Below, piece after piece: positions 51,680 through 60,942 of a DNA stretch of 64,000 nucleotides. The position numbers and the translations under genes are program-made. This stretch comes from Allobranchiibius sp. CTAmp26 (GTDB taxonomy: Bacteria > Actinomycetota > Actinomycetes > Actinomycetales > Dermatophilaceae): NCBI RefSeq assembly GCF_017565405.1, contig NZ_JAGEKR010000010.1, forward strand, positions 265,633 through 329,632, written 5' to 3'. Numbering within the stretch: position 1 is the stretch's first letter; each line of letters opens with the position of its first letter. The notes under the pieces are model-generated. The model worked only from the letters and a program-made list of their open reading frames with translations, was not told where the DNA came from and searched no databases.

Positions 51680-53145
51680 GCGCAGGTGTGGGAGACACCC
51701 TGGGTGGGCGCTACACCCTCACCGATCGGATCGCGGCCGGCGGCATGGGCGAGGTCTGGGCGGCGACCGACGCGATCCTCGGGCGCACCGTCGCGGTCAA
51801 GGTGCTGAAGGGCGGGCTGACCGACGAGGTCGGATTCGACCAGCGCTTCCGCACCGAGGCACGCCTGGCCGCGGCGCTCAGCCACGCCAACATCGCGGCC
51901 GTCTACGACTACGGCGAGGACGAGGGATCGGCCTATCTCGTCATGGAGTACGTCCCCGGCCTCCCGCTGTCCCGGATCATCGCGGACCGATCGCCGATGC
52001 CCGCGGTCGACACCGTGGGACTGGTCGCCCAGACCGCGACCGCGCTGCAGTCGGCGCACCTCAACGGCCTGGTGCACCGCGACGTGAAACCCGCCAACGT
52101 GCTCGTCACCGCCGACGGGATCGTGAAGCTGACCGACTTCGGCATCGCCCGCGCGGTCGGCTCCGCGGCCATGACCAAGGCCGGCGAGGTGATGGGGACC
52201 GCGCAGTACCTTGCCCCCGAGGCCGCGCTGGGGCAGGAGACCACCCCCCTCAGCGACGTCTACGCGCTCGCCGTTGTCGCATACGAGATGCTCTGTGGCG
52301 CAAGGCCGTTCAACTCCGACAGCCCTGTCGCACTGGCGATGGCCCACGTCAACGAGCAGCCGCCGCCGATGCCGGACTTCGTGCCGCCGCCGGTGCGCGC
52401 CGTCGTCCTGGCCGCGCTGGAGAAGGACCCGCAGTTCCGCCCGGACTCCGCGGCGGAGTTCGCCCGGGCACTGCAGCAGTCGATCGTCGACAGCGCGCGG
52501 ATGGGGTTCGACCCGTACAGCGAGCCGCCGCGGCGTGGCGAGTGGAGCCCCTCCCGTCCTTCCCAGCAAGCCGAAGGGCGTCGTCGACGTCGCGACCGCA
52601 AGGACCCCGGCCCGCACTCCGGGCCGCAGGGCGCTGCGGCGTTCGGACCCGATGAGTACCCCGGTCAGGAGTTCGGCGACGCCGGCCGCGATCCCGACCG
52701 CCGCCGCGGTGAGCGCGGAGCACGCTCGGCGTCCTCCGGCCCCCAGCTCATCGACGACTCCTTCGCCGGCACGTCCGGACCCCAGGTCACACACGGGGAT
52801 CGCCCGCGCGGTCACCAGCTGCCGGGCCGACGTATGACCGAGCACCTCTCCTCCGGCCCGGGGGCGACGCATGTGCTTGCCCCGGGGGCCGACCAGCAGC
52901 GGCTCGGCGAGCCTGATCACGGACGGTCGTCCGGCAGCCGTCCCTCGACGCAGCCGGCGGACCGTTCGCAGACCCGCCGGTACGTCGTGCTGGCCGCGCT
53001 CGCGCTGGTCGTCGTGATCGTCGCCGTCGTGCTCGTGGTCCTCCTGCGGAGCCGCTCGTCGGGCACCCCCCAGGAGCGCTTCACCAAGCCCGTGCAGATC
53101 GCGACGCTGCGCCATCCCGGTGGCCCGACGACGGAGCTGCCATGA
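51676..53145 (+). CDS. pknA: Ser/Thr protein kinase PknA-like
   Basis: 489 residues. Kinase domain (about 13-270) with AAGGMGEVW, catalytic Lys K42, HRDVKPANVL and DFGIA. A charged Arg/Asp/Gly-rich juxtamembrane linker (about 275-430) and one membrane helix (about 436-457) follow. The outside tail is short (about 30 residues), without PASTA domains. Confidence 0.95.
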   Translation: MSAGVGDTLGGRYTLTDRIAAGGMGEVWAATDAILGRTVAVKVLKGGLTDEVGFDQRFRTEARLAAALSHANIAAVYDYGEDEGSAYLVMEYVPGLPLSRIIADRSPMPAVDTVGLVAQTATALQSAHLNGLVHRDVKPANVLVTADGIVKLTDFGIARAVGSAAMTKAGEVMGTAQYLAPEAALGQETTPLSDVYALAVVAYEMLCGARPFNSDSPVALAMAHVNEQPPPMPDFVPPPVRAVVLAALEKDPQFRPDSAAEFARALQQSIVDSARMGFDPYSEPPRRGEWSPSRPSQQAEGRRRRRDRKDPGPHSGPQGAAAFGPDEYPGQEFGDAGRDPDRRRGERGARSASSGPQLIDDSFAGTSGPQVTHGDRPRGHQLPGRRMTEHLSSGPGATHVLAPGADQQRLGEPDHGRSSGSRPSTQPADRSQTRRYVVLAALALVVVIVAVVLVVLLRSRSSGTPQERFTKPVQIATLRHPGGPTTELP

Positions 53146-53257
53146 CGCCCCACCTACCCGTCCCCTTCACCCTCAACCCCTCGGTCCCGGGGAGTCTGGA
53201 CGCCGTCGTGGTCCGCTCGCTCACCCCATCCGCAGCATCGCTCGCACAGGAGGCACG

Positions 53258-55123
53258 GTGACCGACACCCCACGCATCCTCGGCGGTCGTTACGAGGTCG
53301 GCGAGCTCATCGGCCGCGGCGGGATGGCCGAGGTCCACCTCGGACACGACACCCGCCTCGGGCGCACCGTGGCGATCAAGATGCTGCGCTCCGACCTGGC
53401 CCGGGACCCCTCGTTCCTCACCCGCTTCCGCCGGGAGGCCCAGTCGGCCGCCGGACTCAACCACCACGCCGTGGTGGCCGTCTACGACTCCGGCGAGGAC
53501 ATCGCCGTCGAGACCGGAGGCGCCCGCGTCGACGTCCCCTACATCGTGATGGAGTACGTCGAGGGCGAGACCCTGCGCGACATCCTGGACGACGAGGGCA
53601 AGCTCGCGCCCGACGAGGCCGCGCGCATCACGATGGGCATCCTGTCGGCGCTGGACTACTCGCACGAGAAGGGCATCGTGCACCGGGACATCAAACCGGC
53701 GAACGTGATGCTCACCCGCGGCGGCAGCGTGAAGGTGATGGACTTCGGCATCGCCCGCGCGCTCGCCGACACCGCTGCCACGATGACGTCGGCGCAGGCC
53801 GTGGTCGGCACGGCCCGCTACCTGTCGCCCGAGCAGGCGCAGGGCGAGACCGTCGACGCCCGCTCGGATCTCTACTCCGCCGGATGCGTGCTCTTCGAGT
53901 TGCTCACCGGCAGAACCCCGTTCGTCGGTGAGCCGGTCAGCCTCGTCTACCAGCACATCACCGACCAGCCGCAGCCTCCGTCGGTGTACGAGCCCCCGGT
54001 GCCGCCCGCGTTGGACGCGGTCACCCTGCACTCGCTGGAGAAGCCGCGCGGATCGCGCTACCAGCACGCCAGCGACTTCCGCGCCGACCTGCAGCGAGCG
54101 CGTACCGGCGAGCCGCTGAGCGCGGCTGCCGCGGCCATGGAAGGCGTCGGGCAGCCGATGGACCGGGAGCCGCACGCCGTTCCCGCGCCCGCCACCCGGC
54201 ACGACCCGACGGCGGAGTACGACGAGGCACAGGCCCCGCCGCGCCGCACCCTCATCTGGGTCGCCGCGGCCGTGGCCCTGCTCGCGGCGATCCTCGGCAT
54301 CGGCTACCTGGTGATGAACTCCGGCGACGGCACCAAGCTGAGCAGCGTGCCCAGCGTCGTCGGCATGACCCAGAACCAGGCCATCGCCACCCTCCGGGCG
54401 AGCAGTTTCGATGCCCAGGTGCGCAAGGTCACCAACGACCAGCCCGTGGGTCAGGTGGTGCGCCAGAACCCGAGCTCCGGCGACGCCCGTTCCGGCAGCA
54501 TCGTGGTCATCGACGTCTCGAACGGCCCGAACGCACTACCGATCCCCGACCTCACCGGTCAGACCGTCGACCAGGCGAAACAGGCGCTCAAGGACGCCGG
54601 GTTCACGAAGGTGTCCGTGTCCAACCAGCAGGTCAACGACACCCAGTACGACCAGGGTGTGGTGGTCAGTACGTCGCCTGGGAGCGGTAATTCGGTCAAC
54701 CCGAGCGCGACGGTCTTCCTCAACGTGAGCAGCGGGCTGGTGACGGTGCCGACGGACCTCAAGGGCAAGAGCAGCTCCGTGGCACAGACCGAGCTGCGCG
54801 GGCACTACCTCGGCGCCACCATCCAGACCCTCGAGACCAGCGATCCCAGCCAGGTCGACCAGGTCATCCGGGTGAGCAATGCCGGCCAGAAGGTGACCGT
54901 GAACTCGATCATCACGCTCTACGTGGGGATCCTGCGGCCGCAGGCGTCCACGTTCACCTCCACCGTGACGCCGCCGCCGACCACGACGGCCTCGACGTCC
55001 ACCTCGACCCCGCCCTCGACGTCCACCTCGACATCGACGACGAGCTCAACGTCGTCGACGTCGACGAGCCCGACGAAGTCCGGAGGGCCCCCGACGCCGG
55101 GGGTCTCGACGCCGACGCCGTAA
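53258..55123 (+). CDS. pknB: PASTA-domain Ser/Thr protein kinase PknB
   Basis: 621 residues from a GTG with AGGAGG 4 bases upstream. Kinase domain (about 10-275) with GRGGMAEV, K41, [15 protein letters not shown] and an activation loop rich in Thr ([17 protein letters not shown]). Membrane helix (about 330-350). Three PASTA repeats follow (opening [39 protein letters not shown]) instead of the four usual in mycobacteria, then a Ser/Thr/Pro tail. It ends 10 bases before the convergent fusion gene. Confidence 0.95.
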   Translation: MTDTPRILGGRYEVGELIGRGGMAEVHLGHDTRLGRTVAIKMLRSDLARDPSFLTRFRREAQSAAGLNHHAVVAVYDSGEDIAVETGGARVDVPYIVMEYVEGETLRDILDDEGKLAPDEAARITMGILSALDYSHEKGIVHRDIKPANVMLTRGGSVKVMDFGIARALADTAATMTSAQAVVGTARYLSPEQAQGETVDARSDLYSAGCVLFELLTGRTPFVGEPVSLVYQHITDQPQPPSVYEPPVPPALDAVTLHSLEKPRGSRYQHASDFRADLQRARTGEPLSAAAAAMEGVGQPMDREPHAVPAPATRHDPTAEYDEAQAPPRRTLIWVAAAVALLAAILGIGYLVMNSGDGTKLSSVPSVVGMTQNQAIATLRASSFDAQVRKVTNDQPVGQVVRQNPSSGDARSGSIVVIDVSNGPNALPIPDLTGQTVDQAKQALKDAGFTKVSVSNQQVNDTQYDQGVVVSTSPGSGNSVNPSATVFLNVSSGLVTVPTDLKGKSSSVAQTELRGHYLGATIQTLETSDPSQVDQVIRVSNAGQKVTVNSIITLYVGILRPQASTFTSTVTPPPTTTASTSTSTPPSTSTSTSTTSSTSSTSTSPTKSGGPPTPGVSTPTP

Positions 55124-55133
55124 CCGGCGGGTG

Positions 55134-56900
55134 TCAGGGGCGCACGGAGTCAGGCGCCATCTTCGCCAGGCGGGCCCGCAGCCGGTCGATCCGGTGGGCG
55201 TTGCCGTGCAGCCCGATGTAGCGGTCGCCGTGCGTCACGAGCAGGGCGTCGTCGAGCCGGCGTACGGCGCCTGCCCGGTTGCGGTAGCCCATCCGGGCGC
55301 CGATCGCGCCGGCGTCGACGGCACGGATGGTCTCGGCCAGTTCGGCCAGCGAGGTGATGCCGAGCTCCAGGACCAGCCCGGCGATCCATGCGTAGTGGTC
55401 GGGGCGCGACCAACTGGCGTCGGCGTACTCGCCCGCGAGGAACGCCGCCAATTCCCGGGGACTGATGCGGGGGTCGTCGTCGGCCACGGTTACCGCGGGC
55501 TCACGGACGCCGTCGTGCAGCCGTTCGCGGATCGTGGAGAACTGCTGGTCGGCGAGTTCCAACAGACCGGCGGCCAGTGTGAAACGGCGGTCGAAGTCGG
55601 CGCGGTGCTCGTCGGGGATCGTTCCCTTGTAACGGATGTCGTGTTCGAACTCGGCCCAGGCGTGCTGCAGCACCGTGCGGATCTGCACCTGGATCTGGCG
55701 GTCGCCGATCAGCGGGTGCACCCCCTGCTCGGACGGGGCGAGCCGGATCTGCAGGTGTCGGCTCGCATAACCGAAGCCGCCCTCCCGCGCGGTCGCCTGC
55801 CCCATGTCACGGTCCTCGATGACCACCGCCTCGGCGGCCAGCAGCTCCGCGACCGACGCGACGTCGCTGTGCACGTAGGTGATGACGCGCAACCCGATCA
55901 CGTCGCCGATCTGGGTCAGCGGATCGGTGAAGAGGGCGACACCGTCCGCGGTGCGTCCGGCCTTCTCCGCGAACGACGCGACGCTCTTCGCGCGGCCGGT
56001 GACGCTCAAATAGTTCAGCCCGGCGTCGTCGAGGATGCCGACGACGATCTCGATCGCCTCGTCCGCGGCGGCCTGCACGGCCGGGAACCCCACCGCGTAC
56101 TCCTGGGTCGCGCGGCGCACGACGTCCACCCGCTGCTCGACGCGTGGCGCCCGCGGTGACGGCACCAGGCCGTCCGGCAGCGTGGGGGTGACGATGTACC
56201 CGTCGGCGAAGGTGCCGTACGTCGTCATCGCCTCGGGCCGACGTTCGCGGAAGAGCACGACGTACGCGCAGACCACGGCGTCCACCTGGTCCTCGGCGAC
56301 CCGCAGCTGCGCCTTGCTCGTGGCCGCCTCCACAGCGGTGACCAGCGCGCGCCAGCCCTCGTGGGGCACCAGGTGCAGGGCCGGGGTGGCCGCGGAGAGG
56401 GACTCCAGCAGTCGCATCAGGGTCAGCAGTTCGTCCCGCAACCGGCCGACCGAGCGGCCCTGCTTGTTCTTGTACTTCAGCGTGCGGCCGAGCTCGAAGA
56501 GCGCGATCGTCGCAGGGTGCGGGTAGACCTCGACGGCCCGCCGCGGGGCCCGCGACGCCGGATCCATGTCGAGGCCGAGCTGCGCGCAGACACGGGCACC
56601 GCGCAGGCCGTCGCGGAACGCCCGGATGGAAAGATTCGACGGGTGCGCTCCCGCGTCGAACCGCGCGAAGTCCTTGTTCAACGCGCGTTCGGCCGCCCGG
56701 TTGCCCGTCTCATTGGTGACCACGAGCGGCGCGTCCACCCCGACGATCAAGCCCCCATCGAGGTACGGGGCGAGGGCCGTCTCGATATCGGCGTCCGTGC
56801 GGGCCACCGACAGGTGGCACAGGGACCCGCCGTCGTCGAGGACGGCGACGCCCGTCGGACTCTTGTTGCCCCAGGCGAGGTCGAGACCGGCGAAGTGCAT
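55134..56900 (-). CDS. DUF429-RelA/SpoT fusion protein
   Basis: 588 residues. The N-terminal DUF429 part (about 1-240) shows the RNase H-like acids D7 (GLDLAW), D56 (GVDAPL), E124 before YPHP, and D204/D207 (EDQVDA), ending GYIVTP as free-standing DUF429 proteins do. A linker follows. The RelA/SpoT synthetase part (about 255-455) has R303-x-K305-xxx-S309-xxx-K313, D333-V-I-G-L-R-V, GFGYASRH (375-382) and QVQIRTVLQHAWAEFEHD (404-421). The catalytic Glu expected at 404 is Gln. A helical C-terminus completes it. No toxin immunity gene is adjacent. Confidence 0.85.
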   Translation of the reverse strand: MHFAGLDLAWGNKSPTGVAVLDDGGSLCHLSVARTDADIETALAPYLDGGLIVGVDAPLVVTNETGNRAAERALNKDFARFDAGAHPSNLSIRAFRDGLRGARVCAQLGLDMDPASRAPRRAVEVYPHPATIALFELGRTLKYKNKQGRSVGRLRDELLTLMRLLESLSAATPALHLVPHEGWRALVTAVEAATSKAQLRVAEDQVDAVVCAYVVLFRERRPEAMTTYGTFADGYIVTPTLPDGLVPSPRAPRVEQRVDVVRRATQEYAVGFPAVQAAADEAIEIVVGILDDAGLNYLSVTGRAKSVASFAEKAGRTADGVALFTDPLTQIGDVIGLRVITYVHSDVASVAELLAAEAVVIEDRDMGQATAREGGFGYASRHLQIRLAPSEQGVHPLIGDRQIQVQIRTVLQHAWAEFEHDIRYKGTIPDEHRADFDRRFTLAAGLLELADQQFSTIRERLHDGVREPAVTVADDDPRISPRELAAFLAGEYADASWSRPDHYAWIAGLVLELGITSLAELAETIRAVDAGAIGARMGYRNRAGAVRRLDDALLVTHGDRYIGLHGNAHRIDRLRARLAKMAPDSVRP

Positions 56901-57074
56901 CCGGTCAGCATGCCCGATGCTCGGGCGACGTCACGCCAACGGCGGCTATATGCGGCGCGATTCGCGCGGCGCTGCATGGGACCGCGCGGTGCCCTCGCAC
57001 ACGGCACCCCGATCGCTCGACACCACAGGGGACCACGCGGTGCCGTTGTCGGGCGACGCTCGACGTGGCCCCGG

Positions 57075-57725
57075 TCAGCCGGCGTCGAGGACGGCTGCGT
57101 CGAGGCCGTGCACGAGCGGGGCCAGACCCTCGCTGCGGGCGACCGCCTCCGGCATACCGGCGATCTGCAGCCAGTTGGCGAGCATCCGGTGGCCGCCCTG
57201 GGTGAGGACCGACTCGGGATGGAACTGGATGCCGTGCAGCGGGAGCGAACGGTGTCGCACGGCCATCACGATGCCGGAGTCCGTGCGGCCGTTGACGACG
57301 AGTTCGTCCGGGATCGTGGACGGTTCGATGGTCAGGGAGTGGTAGCGCGTCGCTCGCAACGGGGACGGCAGCCCTTCCATCACGCCGGTCGCGTCGTGGC
57401 GCACCTGCGAGGTCTTGCCGTGCAGCAGTTCGGGCGCGCGATCGACCGTCGCGCCGTACACCGCGCCCAGTGCCTGATGCCCCAGGCACACCCCGAGCAT
57501 CGGCTGCGCCCGGTCGGCGCACGCCTCGATCATCGCCATCGAGACGCCGGCGCCGTCCGGGGTGCCGGGCCCGGGCGAGATCAGCACCCCGTCGTAGTCG
57601 CCGCCCTCGGTCGCCGCGACCTGGTCGTTGCGTACGACGGTGCATTCCGCGCCGAGCTGCTCCAGGTAGCCCACGATCGTGAAGACGAAGCTGTCATAGT
57701 TGTCGATCACCAGGATCCGGGTCAC
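57075..57725 (-). CDS. Glutamine amidotransferase, TrpG/PabA type
   Basis: 216 residues from a GTG. Class I amidotransferase with oxyanion motif SPGPGTPDGAG, nucleophile Cys in GVCLGHQALG, and His/Glu pair in FHPESVLT. It releases ammonia from glutamine for a chorismate-using synthase (anthranilate or aminodeoxychorismate). Mycobacterial trpG occupies the same place next to DUF881 and pknB. The start overlaps the DUF881 stop (GTGA). Confidence 0.92.
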   Translation of the reverse strand: MTRILVIDNYDSFVFTIVGYLEQLGAECTVVRNDQVAATEGGDYDGVLISPGPGTPDGAGVSMAMIEACADRAQPMLGVCLGHQALGAVYGATVDRAPELLHGKTSQVRHDATGVMEGLPSPLRATRYHSLTIEPSTIPDELVVNGRTDSGIVMAVRHRSLPLHGIQFHPESVLTQGGHRMLANWLQIAGMPEAVARSEGLAPLVHGLDAAVLDAG

Positions 57726-58558
57726 TTGGTGCCCTCCGTGCTCGATGGGCTCGATGGGCTGGCTGAGCTGGACGGGCTCGTCGCGTACCGCAGCTGCGCG
57801 CTGCCGCCGTACGCCGCGAAGTGCGCGTCGCCGTTGTCGCGCACCGAGTACCCGAGGCCGACCAGGGGCACGTAGTCGCGGTAGCCCGAGACGGCGGGGT
57901 CGTTGGCCAGTGCGCTGTGCAGCTTCTTCTGGTCGCCCATCGCGCTGATCACGAACGGCGGCGAATAGACCCGGCCCTGCAGGAGCAGCGTGTTGCCGAC
58001 GCAGCGCACAGCCGAGGTCGAGATGATCCGCTGGTCCATGATCGTCATGGCGGTGGCGCCGCCCTTCCACAGGGCGTTGACGACGCCCTGCACGTCCTGC
58101 TGGTGCACGAGCAGCCAGTTGGGGTCGGTGTCGGCGGGCAGGGTCGACAGGTCGCGGTGGGAATCGTCGAGGGTGACGGTCACCGTGGAGCCGGTGACCG
58201 GCGTCATCCCGGCGGCCACCGCGCTGACGGACTCCTGCTTCTGCAGCGCCGCGAGTCGGGAGGACCCCGGTGCGCGCTGTGCGGACAGCTTGTCGACCTC
58301 GGTCTGCAGGCGGCGTACGGCAGCCGCCTTCGTCTTCACCCGCTGGTCGCCGCTGCGCACCACCTGCACCAAGTCACGGGTCGCGGGCCGCAGGTCCGTC
58401 CCGTTGGAGGTGACCGCGCTGATACCGAAGAGGCCGCCCGCGACGAGCGCCACCGCGGGGACGACGTACCTCCACCGCGAGCGCCCGGCAGCCGGGCGCC
58501 GGTCGCCGTTCGACCGGCGCAGACCCCGCAGGGCATGCAGCGCCTGCGACCGGGGCAT
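57722..58558 (-). CDS. DUF881-family membrane-anchored protein
   Basis: 278 residues. Basic N-terminus, one membrane helix (about 32-52), coiled region (about 60-100, ALTERNATING Lys/Gln/Glu-rich), and an outside DUF881 domain with SRxxxGxxNP-like pieces (HRDLSTLPADTDPNWLLVHQQD, PPFVISAMGD). Function is unknown, but it sits beside crgA and pknB in many actinobacteria. Stop shared with the amidotransferase start. Confidence 0.9.
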   Translation of the reverse strand: MPRSQALHALRGLRRSNGDRRPAAGRSRWRYVVPAVALVAGGLFGISAVTSNGTDLRPATRDLVQVVRSGDQRVKTKAAAVRRLQTEVDKLSAQRAPGSSRLAALQKQESVSAVAAGMTPVTGSTVTVTLDDSHRDLSTLPADTDPNWLLVHQQDVQGVVNALWKGGATAMTIMDQRIISTSAVRCVGNTLLLQGRVYSPPFVISAMGDQKKLHSALANDPAVSGYRDYVPLVGLGYSVRDNGDAHFAAYGGSAQLRYATSPSSSASPSSPSSTEGTK

Positions 58559-58648
58559 GTGCGGGACTCCGTAGCGTGGTGAGGATGAACGGGTGATGCG
58601 GTGATCTACCCTCTAGCGTAGCCGCGCCCAATCCGAGGAGATCCCCCC

Positions 58649-59116
58649 GTGAGCAAGCCCCGCAAGGACCGTTCGACCCCGTCCGGCAGCACGTCGGCCG
58701 ATGCAGGGGCGGCCAGTGACGGTGCCGCCGGCACCTGCGACGCCGACGAGACCACCGCGTCCTCGAAGACGACGGCGGCGTCCGCGGTGAAGGCCCCCCG
58801 TGACGAGGCGCCCGCGACGTCGGCCAAGAAGACCGCAGCGCCCTCGGGGAAGGGCGCGAAGAAGAAGTCGAGCTCGCCGGCTGACGAGCTGGCCCGGCGT
58901 ACGACGGCCCAGAAGGTGCGGGTCACCGGCGGCGACAACCCCACGTGGTGGGTCCCGCTGATGGTCGGTTTCATGGTCTTGGGGCTGCTCTGGCTGGTCG
59001 TCACCTACCTGTCGCAGGGTGACTACCCCGCGCCCAAGCTCGGCGTGGTCTGGAACCTCGGCATCGGGTTCGTCCTGGTGATGGTCGGCTTCCTGATGAC
59101 GACACGCTGGAAGTAG
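58649..59116 (+). CDS. crgA: Cell division protein CrgA
   Basis: 155 residues from a GTG with GAGGAG 8 bases upstream. The C-terminal 65 residues are CrgA: two membrane helices with NPTWWVPLMVGFMVLG and LGIGFVLVMVGFLMTTRWK (key parts NPTWWVPLM, MTTRWK). CrgA recruits divisome and cell-wall proteins. The N-terminal 85-90 residues are an Ala/Lys/Ser/Thr-rich extension not present in the roughly 93-residue mycobacterial protein. Confidence 0.94.
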   Translation: MSKPRKDRSTPSGSTSADAGAASDGAAGTCDADETTASSKTTAASAVKAPRDEAPATSAKKTAAPSGKGAKKKSSSPADELARRTTAQKVRVTGGDNPTWWVPLMVGFMVLGLLWLVVTYLSQGDYPAPKLGVVWNLGIGFVLVMVGFLMTTRWK

Positions 59117-59140
59117 CCACCGCCCATGGTGGCGCAGTAG

Positions 59141-59178
59141 AGCCCGAGAGGCACAGGTCCGCCTGTGCCTCTCGGGCT
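59141..59178 (+). terminator. Rho-independent terminator of crgA
   Basis: Perfect 17-bp arms with TCCG loop followed by TTT. Confidence 0.8.
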
Positions 59179-59331
59179 TTCCTGTGCCACCGTGCGTTCA
59201 TCCACAGGGTTATCCACAGGTGGGGATAACTACACCGGTGTAAGTCGCCCTTCACGCGGCGGTGTTCAGCAGCGATTGACCGCGTTCAGACGTCGTCAAC
59301 ACCACCCGTGCGCACGAGGTGCGGTGTCGCT
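59179..59331. other. Intergenic
   Basis: 153 bases holding several TCCACAGG/TTATCCACAGG-like motifs (59210-59225) that resemble DnaA boxes; no gene. Confidence 0.35.
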
Positions 59332-60195
59332 CTACAGACCGACGATCGCCGGCACCGCCACGCTCTCGAAGCGTACGGTCGCCAGCACCACCAGCAGTAC
59401 GACGATCGCGGCGTACACCGGCCACTGCCAGCGCCGTCGTTCGGCGCCGAGGTAGGTGGCGACCGCCCCGCATCCCAGCCCCACGATCGCGCCGCCGAGG
59501 TGCGCCTGCCACGCGATGCCGGAGACGACGAAACCGACCAGCACGTTGATCACCAGCAGACCGACCAGACCCCCGATGGGCACGCCGAGGCGCCGGTTGC
59601 ACACGACCGCCGCGCCGAACAGGCCCATGATCGCCCCGGACGCGCCGAGCGTCGGGGTGTACCAGCCTCCCGCGCTCGTCGCGCTGGGGGCGGCGGCGAG
59701 CAGCTCGACACCCACCGAGCCCGCGAGCCCGCAGATCAGGTAGATGGCGAGGAACCGGGCCCGGCCCAACGCGGGCTCCAGGAACTGGCCCGCGATCCAC
59801 AGCGCGAACATGTTGAAGAGCAGGTGGGTGACCCCGTTGGGCTGGTGCAGGAACGTCGCGGTGAGCAATCGGTACGGCTGGTCGCCGGTCTGCACCGGTG
59901 CATAGAAGAACTCGGCGGTCAGCGGCGAATACACCTGCTGCACCAGCCAGATCGCCGTACAGACGACGATCAGGGAGATCGTGACCACCGGCCGACCGAG
60001 CGCGACCCGGCCACCGAAGACGGTCGTCGCGGAGCGGAAGGTCTTGGCCGATGCGCGGACGCAGTCCACACAGTGGATGCCGACGGGCGCGGGACGTTGA
60101 CAGTCCGGGCACGTCGGGCGATCGCACACCTGGCACCGCACGTACGCCACCCGGTCGGGGTGCCGCGGGCACACCGGCTGGTCGGGTGCGGTCAT
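59332..60195 (-). CDS. Rhomboid-family intramembrane serine protease with zinc ribbon
   Basis: 287 residues. N-terminal zinc-binding segment CPRHPDRVAYVRCQVC...CPDC (Cys/His pairs), then six or seven membrane helices. The catalytic Ser lies in GASGAIMG and the catalytic His in WQAHLGG. It cleaves membrane proteins in the bilayer. Start at ATG 60195; another start codon nine codons upstream is possible. Confidence 0.9.
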   Translation of the reverse strand: MTAPDQPVCPRHPDRVAYVRCQVCDRPTCPDCQRPAPVGIHCVDCVRASAKTFRSATTVFGGRVALGRPVVTISLIVVCTAIWLVQQVYSPLTAEFFYAPVQTGDQPYRLLTATFLHQPNGVTHLLFNMFALWIAGQFLEPALGRARFLAIYLICGLAGSVGVELLAAAPSATSAGGWYTPTLGASGAIMGLFGAAVVCNRRLGVPIGGLVGLLVINVLVGFVVSGIAWQAHLGGAIVGLGCGAVATYLGAERRRWQWPVYAAIVVLLVVLATVRFESVAVPAIVGL

Positions 60196-60293
60196 CGCCG
60201 GCCCCGCTGGGCGCGCCGACAAAGGGCCCGCGTGGACCGCGAACCCGGCAGTGGTGGTGTCACAGGTGGCCTCATTGCCCCGTCAACGTACGA

Positions 60294-60319
60294 CGGGGTC
60301 CGGCAAGTGCCGGACCCCG
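60294..60319 (-). terminator. Terminator of ppiA
   Basis: Perfect 12-bp arms, 2-base loop, 16 bases after the ppiA stop on the minus strand; further weaker pairing outside. Confidence 0.6.
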
Positions 60320-60334
60320 CAGTCGTTTGAGGAT

Positions 60335-60853
60335 TCAGTCCGTGATCTCGACGCTCTCGATGACGACGTCGTCGACCGGCTTGTCCTGACCACCGGTGCG
60401 GACGGCGCCGATCTTGTCGACCACGTCGCGGCTGGCCTGGTCGGCGACCTCACCGAAGATCGTGTGCTTGCCCTGCAGCCAGGTGGTGGGCGCCACGGTG
60501 ATGAAGAACTGCGAGCCGTTGGTGCCCTTGCCGCCGCGCTTGCCGGCGTTCGCCATGGCGAGCATGTACGGCGCGCGGAAGTCCTTGTCGGGCGAGATCT
60601 CGTCGTCGAAGTTGTAGCCGGGGCCGCCGATCCCGACGCCCTGCGGGCAACCGCCCTGCAGCATGAAGCCGGGGATCACGCGGTGGAAGATCAGTCCGTC
60701 GTAGAACGGCGTGGGGTTCGTGCGCCCGGCGTCGTCCTTGTATTCCTTGGTGCCGCGGGCGAGACCGGTGAAGTTCTCGACCGTCTTCGGGGCGGCGTCC
60801 GGGAAGAGCACCAGGTTGATGTCGCCGTGGTTGGTGTGCAGCGTCGCGTTCAT
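60335..60853 (-). CDS. ppiA: Peptidyl-prolyl cis-trans isomerase, cyclophilin type
   Basis: 172 residues. Active-site motifs FHRVIPGFMLQGG and NGSQFFITV are complete. It is cytoplasmic, without signal. It speeds proline isomerisation in folding. The position beside the rhomboid gene and crgA matches the mycobacterial ppiA neighbourhood. Confidence 0.95.
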   Translation of the reverse strand: MNATLHTNHGDINLVLFPDAAPKTVENFTGLARGTKEYKDDAGRTNPTPFYDGLIFHRVIPGFMLQGGCPQGVGIGGPGYNFDDEISPDKDFRAPYMLAMANAGKRGGKGTNGSQFFITVAPTTWLQGKHTIFGEVADQASRDVVDKIGAVRTGGQDKPVDDVVIESVEITD

Positions 60854-60942
60854 GTCAAGAAGTTTCGCATGAGACGCCAGGTTGGCCGAGCCCGGTGCGA
60901 CAGGGCAGGATAGGCCGGAACTGACAACCTTGGAGGACGCTC

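Noticed and set aside
50446..53145. Plus-strand frame that continues from inside pbpA into pknA
   Set aside because: Only the part from 51676 is real (PknA); the upstream portion is out of frame with PbpA and lacks motifs.
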